Positions 1-5,683 are shown, counted from the stretch's first letter. The stretch is 6,074 nt of DNA from Anaerolineales bacterium UBA6668 (GCA_002455215.1 DKKK01000043.1:1-6074); one strand, 5' to 3'. Program-made: numbers and translations. The notes: generated by a model from the sequence alone, not told the origin.

Positions 1-181
1 TTGTGATTTCTGTCCGCTTTTTATTCTACCGAATACAAAAAATAATGGTTCTGGTGTCATTCCAACAATTTTAAGCGAGAGATACCCTAAATGAATACCA
101 TACATTAAACACAAATGCCTTTTTCATGCGGTTGCCCTGGCAAATTGGGTAAAGAAGCTCCTCTATTTGCTATTTTTATTA

Positions 182-187
182 TATAAT
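182..187 (+). promoter_or_regulatory. Candidate -10 box upstream of the S8 protease
   Basis: A perfect TATAAT lies in very AT-rich DNA 64 bases before the preferred ATG of the protease gene. No convincing -35 hexamer sits 16-18 bases upstream, so this is supported only by the -10 match and its position. The rest of the region from base 1 to 250 shows no coding signal; the only other structure is a short TATTC/GAATA inverted repeat at 22-35. Confidence 0.3.
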
Positions 188-250
188 TCAAACGAGTATT
201 GATTAAGCTTATCCCCATTAAGATACGAATTTTTGGTTTTCCATCGCCGA

Positions 251-2074
251 ATGCGTCCTTACTTGCCATACAGTCGTTTGAGTCGCCTTGCGAAATGGGC
301 GTTTGCATTATTCTTTGTTTTTGCGGGCGGTATTTCTGAGTGGCGAAATCCGGCAACCCCGCCCAAAGCACAGGCACAAAGCGAATCACCCCAGTTTCTC
401 GCCAATGTCCCACTTTCATTGCCCATTTTGCCCAGCCCTAGCCTGCTTTCACATTCCAGCGCCTATCCCCACTTAGATGCGACATTGAATCAATTGCTGG
501 TTACGGCGCAACCCAGTCACTATGCCGCACAAATAGAACGGCTATCGGTAACGATTGTCACTGATAGCCAATCAAGCGCCACCCAAATCTCACAACGATT
601 ATCGGCTTTTGAAGCGACACTGCTCAGTCAATATGAACGCTGGCTCACCGTAGAATTGCCTTTGCAAAATGTGGGCGTATTGTCAGGTATGGCGGGTATT
701 CAACAGGTACAAGCCAACCAGCCTATCCTGCCGTTTAGCCCGGTCACAAGCACACCCCACCAACCTAGCCATAGGTTTTTATCTAGTGGCAATGTCATTT
801 CGCAAGGTGTAGCCGCGAGCAATGCCAATGTTTGGCACACTGAGGGCGCACGCGGGGCTGGCGTAAAAATCGCTGTGATTGATTATTTTCAAAATTATTT
901 GTTAGCCCAATCAGTTGGCGAATTACCTGCCGATTTGTCCTTTTACCCAGATGCCAATAGCCTTAATCTCGGAAGCGCACATGGCACTGCCGTGGCGGAA
1001 ATCCTGTACGACATGGCGCCGGATGCCCAACTGACCCTTTCGCGCCCACCTAGCTCCTGTGCCGACCTTGCCAGCCTGATTTTGCAACTTGCAAGTGCTG
1101 GGCATCAAATCATTTCATCTTCGGTGGGTCCGTTGCATTGTGGCGCGGGGGATGGTAACCCGACAGATGACCCGGTGGCGGGTGCAGTGAGTCAAGCCAG
1201 AACTCAATATGGCGCATTCTTTATACAGGCGGCGGGTAATCAAGCCAATCGGCATTGGAATGGCAGTGACGCTGGCACGCACCCGAATTTTGTTTCATTT
1301 CAACCCAATGTTCAGGTTAACCAAATTGGCTACCTGCGCGATAACGCCCGTTTTGATTTCGCCTTGCGCTGGAACGATTGGTCAACCAGCGACCAAGACT
1401 TAGCGCTGTGGGTGGTGCGCTGGGATGGCGTCAATTGGGTTGTACAAGCGACCTTTGATGCAGTGCAAAACGGCTCACAACCACCTAATGAAAGTGGCGC
1501 ATATACAGTACCGTCTGGCATGGCAGGGAATTTTGGCATTGCACTCTTCAAGAACCATGTAAACCGCAGTTTGATATTGGATTTGCACAATTACTATGCA
1601 GATTTTCAGGTAGCGCAAACGGCGTATAGCTTGGCAGGTGCGGCAACCAATCGTGATGTGTTGAGCGTTGCCGCTGTAAATACTCAAGCTATCACTTACC
1701 CAATAGAAAGTTTTAGCTCACAAGGTAGAACACTGGGCAGTGGTGGCACATTGCCCGGTGGGTTGCCACAGCCCTTTGTGAGCGGGTACTCTAAAGTGGA
1801 CACATGGATCATGGGAAGCCAGTTCTTCAGTGGCACATCAGCCGCCGCCCCGCACCTTGCCGGAGCCGCCGCGCTGGTCTGGAGTCGCTTTCAATGTGTC
1901 AACCCAACCGTTGTCCATAGCGCAGTACAAAACTATCTGCAAACCCATGCCATTGACCAAGGCGCGGGCGGGTATGACAGTGTTTACGGTTATGGGCGAT
2001 TGTATCTGGCTGGCGTATTACCCATCAGCAATCAATGTACCCACCAAGTGTATTTGCCGCTCCTGATTCGCTAG
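251..2074 (+). CDS. Secreted subtilisin-like serine protease (peptidase family S8)
   Basis: This is an exported serine endopeptidase of the subtilase family, 607 residues from the ATG at 251. The N-terminus has basic residues, a hydrophobic run (about 15-28) and a possible AQA cleavage site near residue 42, so a signal peptide is likely. Residues about 95-160 resemble a subtilase propeptide. The catalytic set is complete: Asp211 in AVIDYF, His244 in SAHGTAVAE, oxyanion Asn330 in QAAGN and Ser530 in FSGTSAAAPHLAG. About 110 residues (342-454), predicted as a beta-sandwich, are inserted between Asn330 and Ser530. Four cysteines (270, 297, 549, 596) could form two disulfides. The protein ends in VYLPLLIR, a tail typical of exported Chloroflexota proteins. 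An in-frame TTG at 233 would add six residues; the upstream stop is at 200-202. Neither start has a clear ribosome-binding site; I prefer the ATG. The substrate is unknown. Confidence 0.93.
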   Translation: MRPYLPYSRLSRLAKWAFALFFVFAGGISEWRNPATPPKAQAQSESPQFLANVPLSLPILPSPSLLSHSSAYPHLDATLNQLLVTAQPSHYAAQIERLSVTIVTDSQSSATQISQRLSAFEATLLSQYERWLTVELPLQNVGVLSGMAGIQQVQANQPILPFSPVTSTPHQPSHRFLSSGNVISQGVAASNANVWHTEGARGAGVKIAVIDYFQNYLLAQSVGELPADLSFYPDANSLNLGSAHGTAVAEILYDMAPDAQLTLSRPPSSCADLASLILQLASAGHQIISSSVGPLHCGAGDGNPTDDPVAGAVSQARTQYGAFFIQAAGNQANRHWNGSDAGTHPNFVSFQPNVQVNQIGYLRDNARFDFALRWNDWSTSDQDLALWVVRWDGVNWVVQATFDAVQNGSQPPNESGAYTVPSGMAGNFGIALFKNHVNRSLILDLHNYYADFQVAQTAYSLAGAATNRDVLSVAAVNTQAITYPIESFSSQGRTLGSGGTLPGGLPQPFVSGYSKVDTWIMGSQFFSGTSAAAPHLAGAAALVWSRFQCVNPTVVHSAVQNYLQTHAIDQGAGGYDSVYGYGRLYLAGVLPISNQCTHQVYLPLLIR

Positions 2075-2123
2075 TCAGCGCACAGCCAACTATTCTCTTT
2101 ACAGCAATGTTATAAGCGTCCCG

Positions 2124-2150
2124 CGCCACCGTGCAAAGATGACGATGGCG
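2124..2150 (+). terminator. Weak stem-loop downstream of the protease gene
   Basis: CGCCACCGT (2124-2132) can pair with ACGATGGCG (2142-2150) with one mismatch across a 9-base loop, starting 49 bases after the protease stop. No real T-run follows; there is only CATTT near 2156. It is therefore a poor intrinsic terminator and may simply be a chance GC-rich hairpin. Confidence 0.25.
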
Positions 2151-2192
2151 GCAGGCATTTAGCCAATAAAGATGCTGTCTTGACGGGCTAGA

Positions 2193-2210
2193 TTCGACAC
2201 ACGTGCCGAA
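2193..2210. repeat. 18-bp near-perfect dyad, related to the right end of the 4043-4122 repeat
   Basis: TTCGACACACGTGCCGAA is a dyad with arms TTCGACAC and GTGCCGAA, imperfect at one pair. It matches 17 of 18 bases of TTCGACACGCGTGCCGAA at 4101-4118, including the same imperfect pair. The preceding bases are also alike: GGCTAGATTCG here, GGCAAGATTCG there. This copy sits about 54 bases upstream of the -35 box of the pyruvate kinase promoter. It could be a truncated copy of the dispersed palindrome or an operator for a dimeric regulator. I find no convincing left arm for a complete element here. Confidence 0.55.
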
Positions 2211-2263
2211 ATATCACCCGCTGTTGAATACAAAATATTGAACTTGCACAAAAAGACAAATTC

Positions 2264-2292
2264 TTGGAAATCATGCCTTCTATTGGTATAAT
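2264..2292 (+). promoter_or_regulatory. Sigma-70-type promoter upstream of pyruvate kinase
   Basis: TTGGAA (2264-2269) and a perfect TATAAT (2287-2292) are separated by the ideal 17 bases. Transcription would start near 2299, giving a leader of about 260 bases before the pyruvate kinase ATG. That leader would include the complete palindrome at 2338-2407. This is the best promoter match I found in the window. Confidence 0.6.
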
Positions 2293-2337
2293 TCCCTCCA
2301 TTAATTGAACATAAGTTTTGGGTGTTTACGAAAGCTA

Positions 2338-2407
2338 TATTCAGCACGAATGAAAACTGCGTTTTTTCCTTGAAGGAGAAAAGCGCAGATCTGACTTGTG
2401 TCAAATA
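2338..2407. repeat. Dispersed imperfect palindrome, copy A (70 bp)
   Basis: The left arm starts TATTCAGCACGAATG and the right arm ends TTGTGTCAAATA. The inner part can form a long RNA stem: CTGCG (2357-2361) pairs with CGCAG (2384-2388), and the stem continues through a T-rich/A-rich and CCT/AGG section to a tiny loop near 2372. The first 31 bases match the copy at 4043 in 26 positions. No T-run follows, so it does not look like a terminator. It lies inside the predicted pyruvate kinase leader. Confidence 0.6.
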
Positions 2408-2417
2408 TGAGTTTTTA

Positions 2418-2447
2418 TTGACATTTTTCGGATAAATTTCGTAATAA
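2418..2447 (+). promoter_or_regulatory. Possible second promoter of pyruvate kinase
   Basis: A perfect TTGACA (2418-2423) is followed after 18 bases by TAATAA (2442-2447), which matches the -10 consensus poorly. If used, it would start transcription downstream of palindrome A and give a leader of about 105 bases. The -35 match is strong and the -10 match is weak. Confidence 0.3.
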
Positions 2448-2559
2448 ATCACCCAATGCGCTTTTAAACAACTCAAAAAATCAAAAAATCGCGTGTCTTT
2501 TGCTGGGGTTTGTTGTTAATCTTACAAAAGCCTGCTCTCAAGTTTTCCCTAAAAAGCTA

Positions 2560-4029
2560 ATGATTTACACAAATCGCAAAACAAAAATTGTTTGTACGAT
2601 AGGTCCTTCTTCAGAAAGCCCAGAAATGTTGGCAGAATTGATGCGAGCGGGTATGAATGTAGCCCGCTTAAATTTTTCGCACGGTACTCACCAAGACCAT
2701 GCCCAGCGCATTCAAACCATCCGGCGGGTTGCCCAAGAGCTAGATGCTCCCATCGCCATCCTGCAAGATTTGCAAGGTCCCAAAATTCGGGTAGGGCTTT
2801 TGCCCAATGGTCCGGTAGAACTGATAGAAGGTAATACCTTTGCAATCACCACCGAAGATGTTGACGGAAGCAACGACCGCGTTTCCACCGACCACAAGGG
2901 CATTGTGAACGATGTGCAAGTGGGAAAACATATTTTGCTCGATGATGGTAACCTGAAATTAGTGGTCACCGATGTGACACAAACCGATGTGATTACCAAA
3001 GTATTGGTTGGGGGTGTGCTCAAACAGCGCAAAGGCATTAACCTGCCGGGCGTGACGGTGAGTATTCCCGCACTCACCGAAAAAGACAAGCGCGACTTGG
3101 TATTCGGTTTGGAAAATGGGGTGGATTACGTAGCTGTGAGCTTTGTGCAACGCCCGGAAGATATCGCACTTGTGCGCGAAGTGATGCGCTCTGCGAATCC
3201 CGCCAAAGAAAAAACCCCCGTCATTGCCAAGCTAGAAAAACCAAACGCCATTGAAAATTTAGAAGCTATCTTGGAAGTGGTGGAGGGGGTAATGCTGGCT
3301 CGTGGCGACTTGGGGGTTGAGCTGAGCCCCGAAAAAGTGCCCTCCGCCCAAAAGCACATCATCCAACGCGCCAATGAAACCGGCAAAATCGTTATCACTG
3401 CCACGCAAATGTTGGAAAGCATGAAGGATAATCCAATGCCCACCCGCGCAGAAGCTTCCGATGTGGCAAATGCTATTTTTGATGGCACCGATGCCGTCAT
3501 GCTCTCGGCTGAAACAGCCAGTGGCAGTTACCCAATCGAAACTGTGAAGATGATGGCGGCAATTGCCGAAGAAGCCGAGCGCCATACCCAAGCATGGAGC
3601 CATCAAGCCGACCCCAACGACAAAAACCTGCGCCCCACCATACTTTCACTTTCCCGCGCCGCCCGCGAGATGGCAAGCTCCCTGCACGTAAAAGCCATTG
3701 CAATCTTCTCACGTTCTGGCAACTCCGCCCGCATCATTGCCAAGCATCGCCCAGATGTACCCGTCATTACCATGACCCCTTACGAAGAAACTTACCGCCG
3801 CATGGCTTTGGTGTGGGGTGTCAAGCCATTCAAAGTTGCGCGTGCCTTCTCGATTGAAGAAATGACCTGGAGCCTAGAACGCGTGATGGCCAATGTCCCC
3901 AACACATCCAAAGGCGACCAAGTGGTGGTGATGGGTGGCTTGCCCGTCAGCCGCATGGGCTCTGCCAATTTCATCCTCCTACACCGCATTGGTGAAAACC
4001 AAAGTGTCGATTCCATCCATGTAGATTAG
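2560..4029 (+). CDS. pyk: Pyruvate kinase
   Basis: This cytosolic glycolytic enzyme transfers phosphate from phosphoenolpyruvate to ADP, giving pyruvate and ATP. It has 489 residues, close to the usual bacterial length, without the extra C-terminal PEP-utiliser-like domain of Bacillus enzymes. Landmarks in order are KTKIVCTIGPSS (7-18), ARLNFSHG with Arg36, Asn38 and Ser40 (35-42), DLQGPKIRVG (70-79), the signature VIAKLEKPNAIE with catalytic Lys224 and metal ligand Glu226, ARGDLG with Asp250, and ATQMLESM (281-288). The allosteric C-terminal domain covers about 355-489. Lys75, with Leu71, Gln72 and Val78, matches the pattern known for potassium-independent pyruvate kinases. I chose the ATG at 2560 because the conserved N-terminus begins there; a TTG at 2500 would add 20 unconserved residues. 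Only a weak AAAAAG precedes the ATG. Confidence 0.97.
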   Translation: MIYTNRKTKIVCTIGPSSESPEMLAELMRAGMNVARLNFSHGTHQDHAQRIQTIRRVAQELDAPIAILQDLQGPKIRVGLLPNGPVELIEGNTFAITTEDVDGSNDRVSTDHKGIVNDVQVGKHILLDDGNLKLVVTDVTQTDVITKVLVGGVLKQRKGINLPGVTVSIPALTEKDKRDLVFGLENGVDYVAVSFVQRPEDIALVREVMRSANPAKEKTPVIAKLEKPNAIENLEAILEVVEGVMLARGDLGVELSPEKVPSAQKHIIQRANETGKIVITATQMLESMKDNPMPTRAEASDVANAIFDGTDAVMLSAETASGSYPIETVKMMAAIAEEAERHTQAWSHQADPNDKNLRPTILSLSRAAREMASSLHVKAIAIFSRSGNSARIIAKHRPDVPVITMTPYEETYRRMALVWGVKPFKVARAFSIEEMTWSLERVMANVPNTSKGDQVVVMGGLPVSRMGSANFILLHRIGENQSVDSIHVD

Positions 4030-4042
4030 AACTTCTTTGCTG

Positions 4043-4122
4043 TATTCGGCACGTATGAACATTGCGCTTTTTCAACCCCTAAAAAAGGCAAGATTCGTTC
4101 TTCGACACGCGTGCCGAAGATA
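4043..4122. repeat. Dispersed imperfect palindrome, copy B (80 bp)
   Basis: This copy fills most of the 97-base gap between pyruvate kinase and the glycosyltransferase. The outer arms TTCGGCACG (4045-4053) and CGTGCCGAA (4110-4118) are perfectly complementary. An inner stem pairs TTGC-g-CTTTTT (4062-4072) with AAAAAGGCAA (4082-4091) around a 9-base loop. The right end carries its own dyad, TTCGACACGCGTGCCGAA (4101-4118), almost identical to 2193-2210. It ends 4 bases before the glycosyltransferase start codon. As RNA it could act on readthrough or on translation of the downstream gene. Confidence 0.65.
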
Positions 4123-4126
4123 AACT

Positions 4127-5176
4127 GTGCCCCATATCACGCCACTCGTCTCTGTTCTGCTACCCGTTTACAACGCCGCGCCCTGGTTAGCCGATTGCCT
4201 GGATAGCTTGCTGGCACAAACCTTACCTGATTTTGAAATCGTTGCGGTAGATGACGGTTCTACCGATGAAAGTTTGCCCATTTTGCAAGGCTATGCCACG
4301 CGAGATGGGCGAATTCGCTTAATGCCATCTGCCCATGTGGGGGTGGTGCAGGCGGCACAGCTCGGCTTATTGGCTTGCACTGGCGAATTTTTGGCACGCA
4401 TGGATGCCGATGACATTGCCCTGCCCGCACGTTTGCAAATGCAGGTGGCACTTCTACGGCAAGAACCCCACATTCAAGTAGCCAGTTGCCTAGTCCAACA
4501 TTTGCCCATCCCCAACAGCCCACCTAGCATTGGGTTTGCTCGTTACATTGACTGGCTAAATTCCCTGCTAACACCTGAAGCGATTGCGAAAGCGATTTTC
4601 CGCGAAAGTCCCCTGCCCAATCCCAGCACAATGGTCTATCGAAGCGAGTTGTTCGCACTCGGTGGTTATGTGGAAAGCGGTTTGCCGGAAGATTATGAGT
4701 TGTGGCTCCGTTACCATCATCACGGCGCAAAAATGGCAAAAGTGCCCCAAACCTTATTGCTGTGGCGCGACCCACCCACCCGTCTCACGCGCACCGATTC
4801 GCGCTATTCAGTGGAAAACTTTTTGCGCTGTAAGGCGGACTATCTGTGGAAAGATGTGCTGGCAAATGCCAGTGGCTACTGGATTTGGGGGGCAGGACAA
4901 ATGGGGCGGCGCATTGCCAAACAATTGCAACAACGCGCACCTAGCCCAACACCCGCCCCACTACTCGGTTTTTTTGATACCAACCCACACAAATTTGGCA
5001 AGCTCCAACGCGGCGTTCCCATCCTACCCACCGAAGAAGTGCCCACCTGCTGGCAGATCCATGCCAACAGCGTGTTATTGGTTGCCGTTGCATCTGACTC
5101 GGCAAGGGCAATCATTGTGCGCCGTTTGGAGCACTGGGGATTTGTGGAAGCCCGCGACTTTTGGGTGACCGCCTAA
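4127..5176 (+). CDS. Family 2 glycosyltransferase with C-terminal Rossmann-like domain
   Basis: The N-terminal part (about 6-245) is a GT-A fold, GT2-type transferase that moves a sugar from a nucleotide-sugar donor to an unknown acceptor, probably in a cell-surface glycan. Visible motifs are VSVLLPVYNA (8-17), VDDGSTD (41-47), the metal-binding DADD (93-96) and the likely catalytic-base region PEDYELWLR (187-195). The C-terminal part (about 250-349) has a glycine-rich GAGQMG (255-260) after a beta-strand, an acidic residue at the end of the next strand (Asp284 in GFFDTNP) and a closing VLLVAVASDSAR strand-helix, like a small nucleotide-binding Rossmann domain. No membrane segment is evident. 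The start is GTG at 4127; a TAA codon lies in frame at 4121-4123 and no other start fits before the first GT motif. It is co-oriented with pyruvate kinase and may be partly co-transcribed. Confidence 0.9.
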   Translation: MPHITPLVSVLLPVYNAAPWLADCLDSLLAQTLPDFEIVAVDDGSTDESLPILQGYATRDGRIRLMPSAHVGVVQAAQLGLLACTGEFLARMDADDIALPARLQMQVALLRQEPHIQVASCLVQHLPIPNSPPSIGFARYIDWLNSLLTPEAIAKAIFRESPLPNPSTMVYRSELFALGGYVESGLPEDYELWLRYHHHGAKMAKVPQTLLLWRDPPTRLTRTDSRYSVENFLRCKADYLWKDVLANASGYWIWGAGQMGRRIAKQLQQRAPSPTPAPLLGFFDTNPHKFGKLQRGVPILPTEEVPTCWQIHANSVLLVAVASDSARAIIVRRLEHWGFVEARDFWVTA

Positions 5177-5193
5177 CAACCTACTATAAAAAA

Positions 5194-5227
5194 TAACCGA
5201 ACGGTCGTTTTCACCACCGCTCGGTTA
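5194..5227. terminator. Stem-loop terminator between convergent genes
   Basis: TAACCGA (5194-5200) pairs with TCGGTTA (5221-5227), and inside it CGGT (5202-5205) pairs with ACCG (5216-5219), separated by one mismatch. It lies 17 bases after the glycosyltransferase stop. Read on the minus strand, six T residues (complement of 5188-5193) follow the stem directly, so it is a good terminator for the YgaP-like gene. On the plus strand the T-rich stretch starts about seven bases later (CATCCATTTTATTT), so termination there should be weaker. Confidence 0.7.
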
Positions 5228-5293
5228 CATCCATTTTATTTCGTGGAAAGATAATGTTCGGCATAGGCAACTTTTACGCCTGCCGCACAGCAT

Positions 5294-5500
5294 TTACTTT
5301 TCGCGAGTGTTTATTTTGAATGGCAAATACACCGGGCAGAAGTTCAAAAAAGCGGTCACAAACATTAATGCGGCGGCAATGAACAACACAATTGCCAACC
5401 ATCCCGCCATTGGCACAAAGAAGGCGACCAATGCCAAAACTACCCCCAATACAATGCGGACAATTTTATCGACGGAACCGACATTAGGGCTAAATTTCAT
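5294..5500 (-). CDS. YgaP-like small membrane protein (DUF2892)
   Basis: This 68-residue protein matches the DUF2892/YgaP transmembrane-domain pattern: an N-terminal NVGSVDKIVRIVLG (6-19), two hydrophobic helices (about 17-30 and 33-53) and a closing NFCPVYLPFKINT (53-65) containing the family's single conserved cysteine (Cys55). In some bacteria this domain is fused to a rhodanese sulfurtransferase; alone, as here, its function is not established. It is expected in the cytoplasmic membrane. The ATG at 5498-5500 is preceded by a strong GGAGG ribosome-binding site, so the start is secure. It is monocistronic by appearance, with a terminator downstream and another gene's terminator upstream. 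Confidence 0.88.
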   Translation of the reverse strand: MKFSPNVGSVDKIVRIVLGVVLALVAFFVPMAGWLAIVLFIAAALMFVTAFLNFCPVYLPFKINTREK

Positions 5501-5510
5501 GATAAATAAA

Positions 5511-5515
5511 CCTCC
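5511..5515 (-). promoter_or_regulatory. Strong ribosome-binding site of the YgaP-like gene
   Basis: On the minus strand GGAGG lies 10 bases before the ATG. It is the only full-strength Shine-Dalgarno sequence seen before a gene in this window, and it fixes the start. Confidence 0.75.
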
Positions 5516-5541
5516 AAAGAAAGAAAAATCGGACAGTACAA

Positions 5542-5562
5542 TTATTTAGCCAAGCTAAATAA
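5542..5562. repeat. Perfect 9-bp inverted repeat in the YgaP-like gene's upstream region
   Basis: TTATTTAGC (5542-5550) and GCTAAATAA (5554-5562) are perfectly complementary around a CAA spacer. The palindrome lies about 42 bases upstream of the ATG. On the minus strand it falls between a TTGAAT (complement of 5566-5571) and an AATAAT (complement of 5541-5546), so it could be an operator over a weak promoter or a hairpin in the leader RNA. The hairpin is AT-rich and no T-run follows, so a terminator is unlikely. Confidence 0.5.
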
Positions 5563-5564
5563 CA

Positions 5565-5635
5565 TATTCAACACGGGTAGCGTTGCGCTTGTATGCTTAA
5601 GGAAAAAAGCGCAAGTTGCTACTGTGTTAAGCATA
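5565..5635. repeat. Dispersed imperfect palindrome, copy D (71 bp)
   Basis: It starts TATTCAACACGGGTAGC and ends GCTACTGTGTTAAGCATA. Paired blocks are AACAC (5570-5574) with GTGTT (5624-5628), GTAGC (5577-5581) with GCTAC (5618-5622), and TTGCGCTT (5583-5590) with AAGCGCAA (5607-5614). The left-arm start and the inner stem match copies A and B. Several base changes on one arm are matched on the other, as expected if the fold matters or if the repeat is kept palindromic. It lies upstream of the YgaP-like gene. Confidence 0.6.
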
Positions 5636-5640
5636 GCTTT

Positions 5641-5668
5641 AGTATAGACTTTTTCCGATTTTCCGCAA
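5641..5668 (-). promoter_or_regulatory. Candidate promoter of the YgaP-like gene
   Basis: On the minus strand TTGCGG (complement of 5663-5668) and TATACT (complement of 5641-5646) are 16 bases apart. The -10 box matches five of six consensus bases and the -35 three of six. A start near 5634 would place palindrome D at the very 5' end of the transcript and give a leader of about 135 bases. Confidence 0.35.
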
Positions 5669-5683
5669 GAAAACCGCCCGATT

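Larger units (their letters stand above)
2075..2559. other. Long intergenic region between protease and pyruvate kinase
   Basis: These 485 bases contain no believable gene. In order they hold a weak stem-loop after the protease (2124-2150), an 18-bp dyad (2193-2210), a good promoter (2264-2292), a 70-bp imperfect palindrome (2338-2407), a second weaker promoter candidate (2418-2447) and the pyruvate kinase leader. The DNA turns AT-rich after about 2210. An open frame on the minus strand (2159-2476) runs across the promoter and the palindrome, starts with TTG and resembles nothing I know. Confidence 0.7.

Noticed and set aside
22..35. TATTC/GAATA inverted repeat near the left edge as a remnant of the palindrome family
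   Set aside because: Five-base arms in AT-rich DNA are expected by chance, and the CACG and GCGC blocks are absent.
105..419. Minus-strand open frame overlapping the protease start
   Set aside because: It overlaps the signal-peptide region of a convincing gene, and no family or ribosome-binding site is visible.
2091..2210. TATTC at 2091 as the left end of a complete element ending at the 2193-2210 dyad
   Set aside because: The following bases do not match the CACG or TTGCGCTT blocks, and the implied length (about 120 bp) is far from the 70-80 bp of the other copies.
2159..2476. Open frame of 105 codons on the minus strand in the pyruvate kinase upstream region
   Set aside because: It begins with TTG, has no ribosome-binding site, overlaps a strong promoter and a palindrome, and its protein resembles nothing I recognise.
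2500..2559. Upstream TTG start for pyruvate kinase
   Set aside because: It adds 20 residues before the conserved N-terminus and lacks a ribosome-binding site.
2299..2559. Riboswitch in the pyruvate kinase leader
   Set aside because: Apart from the palindrome I see no conserved aptamer core or terminator/antiterminator pair with a T-run.
4584..5168. Long open frame of 194 codons on the plus strand inside the glycosyltransferase
   Set aside because: It lies wholly within a well-supported gene in another frame, is rich in Cys, Pro and Trp as shadow frames often are, and shows no domain.
5255..5290. TTCGGCATAGGC...GCCTGCCGCAC stretch as a fourth copy of the dispersed palindrome
   Set aside because: Only seven bases of the left arm match and the inner TTGCGCTT stem is missing; it is a short bulged hairpin of unclear role.
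5307..5549. Open frame on the plus strand antisense to the YgaP-like gene
   Set aside because: The minus-strand protein has clear family motifs and a strong GGAGG; the plus frame has neither.
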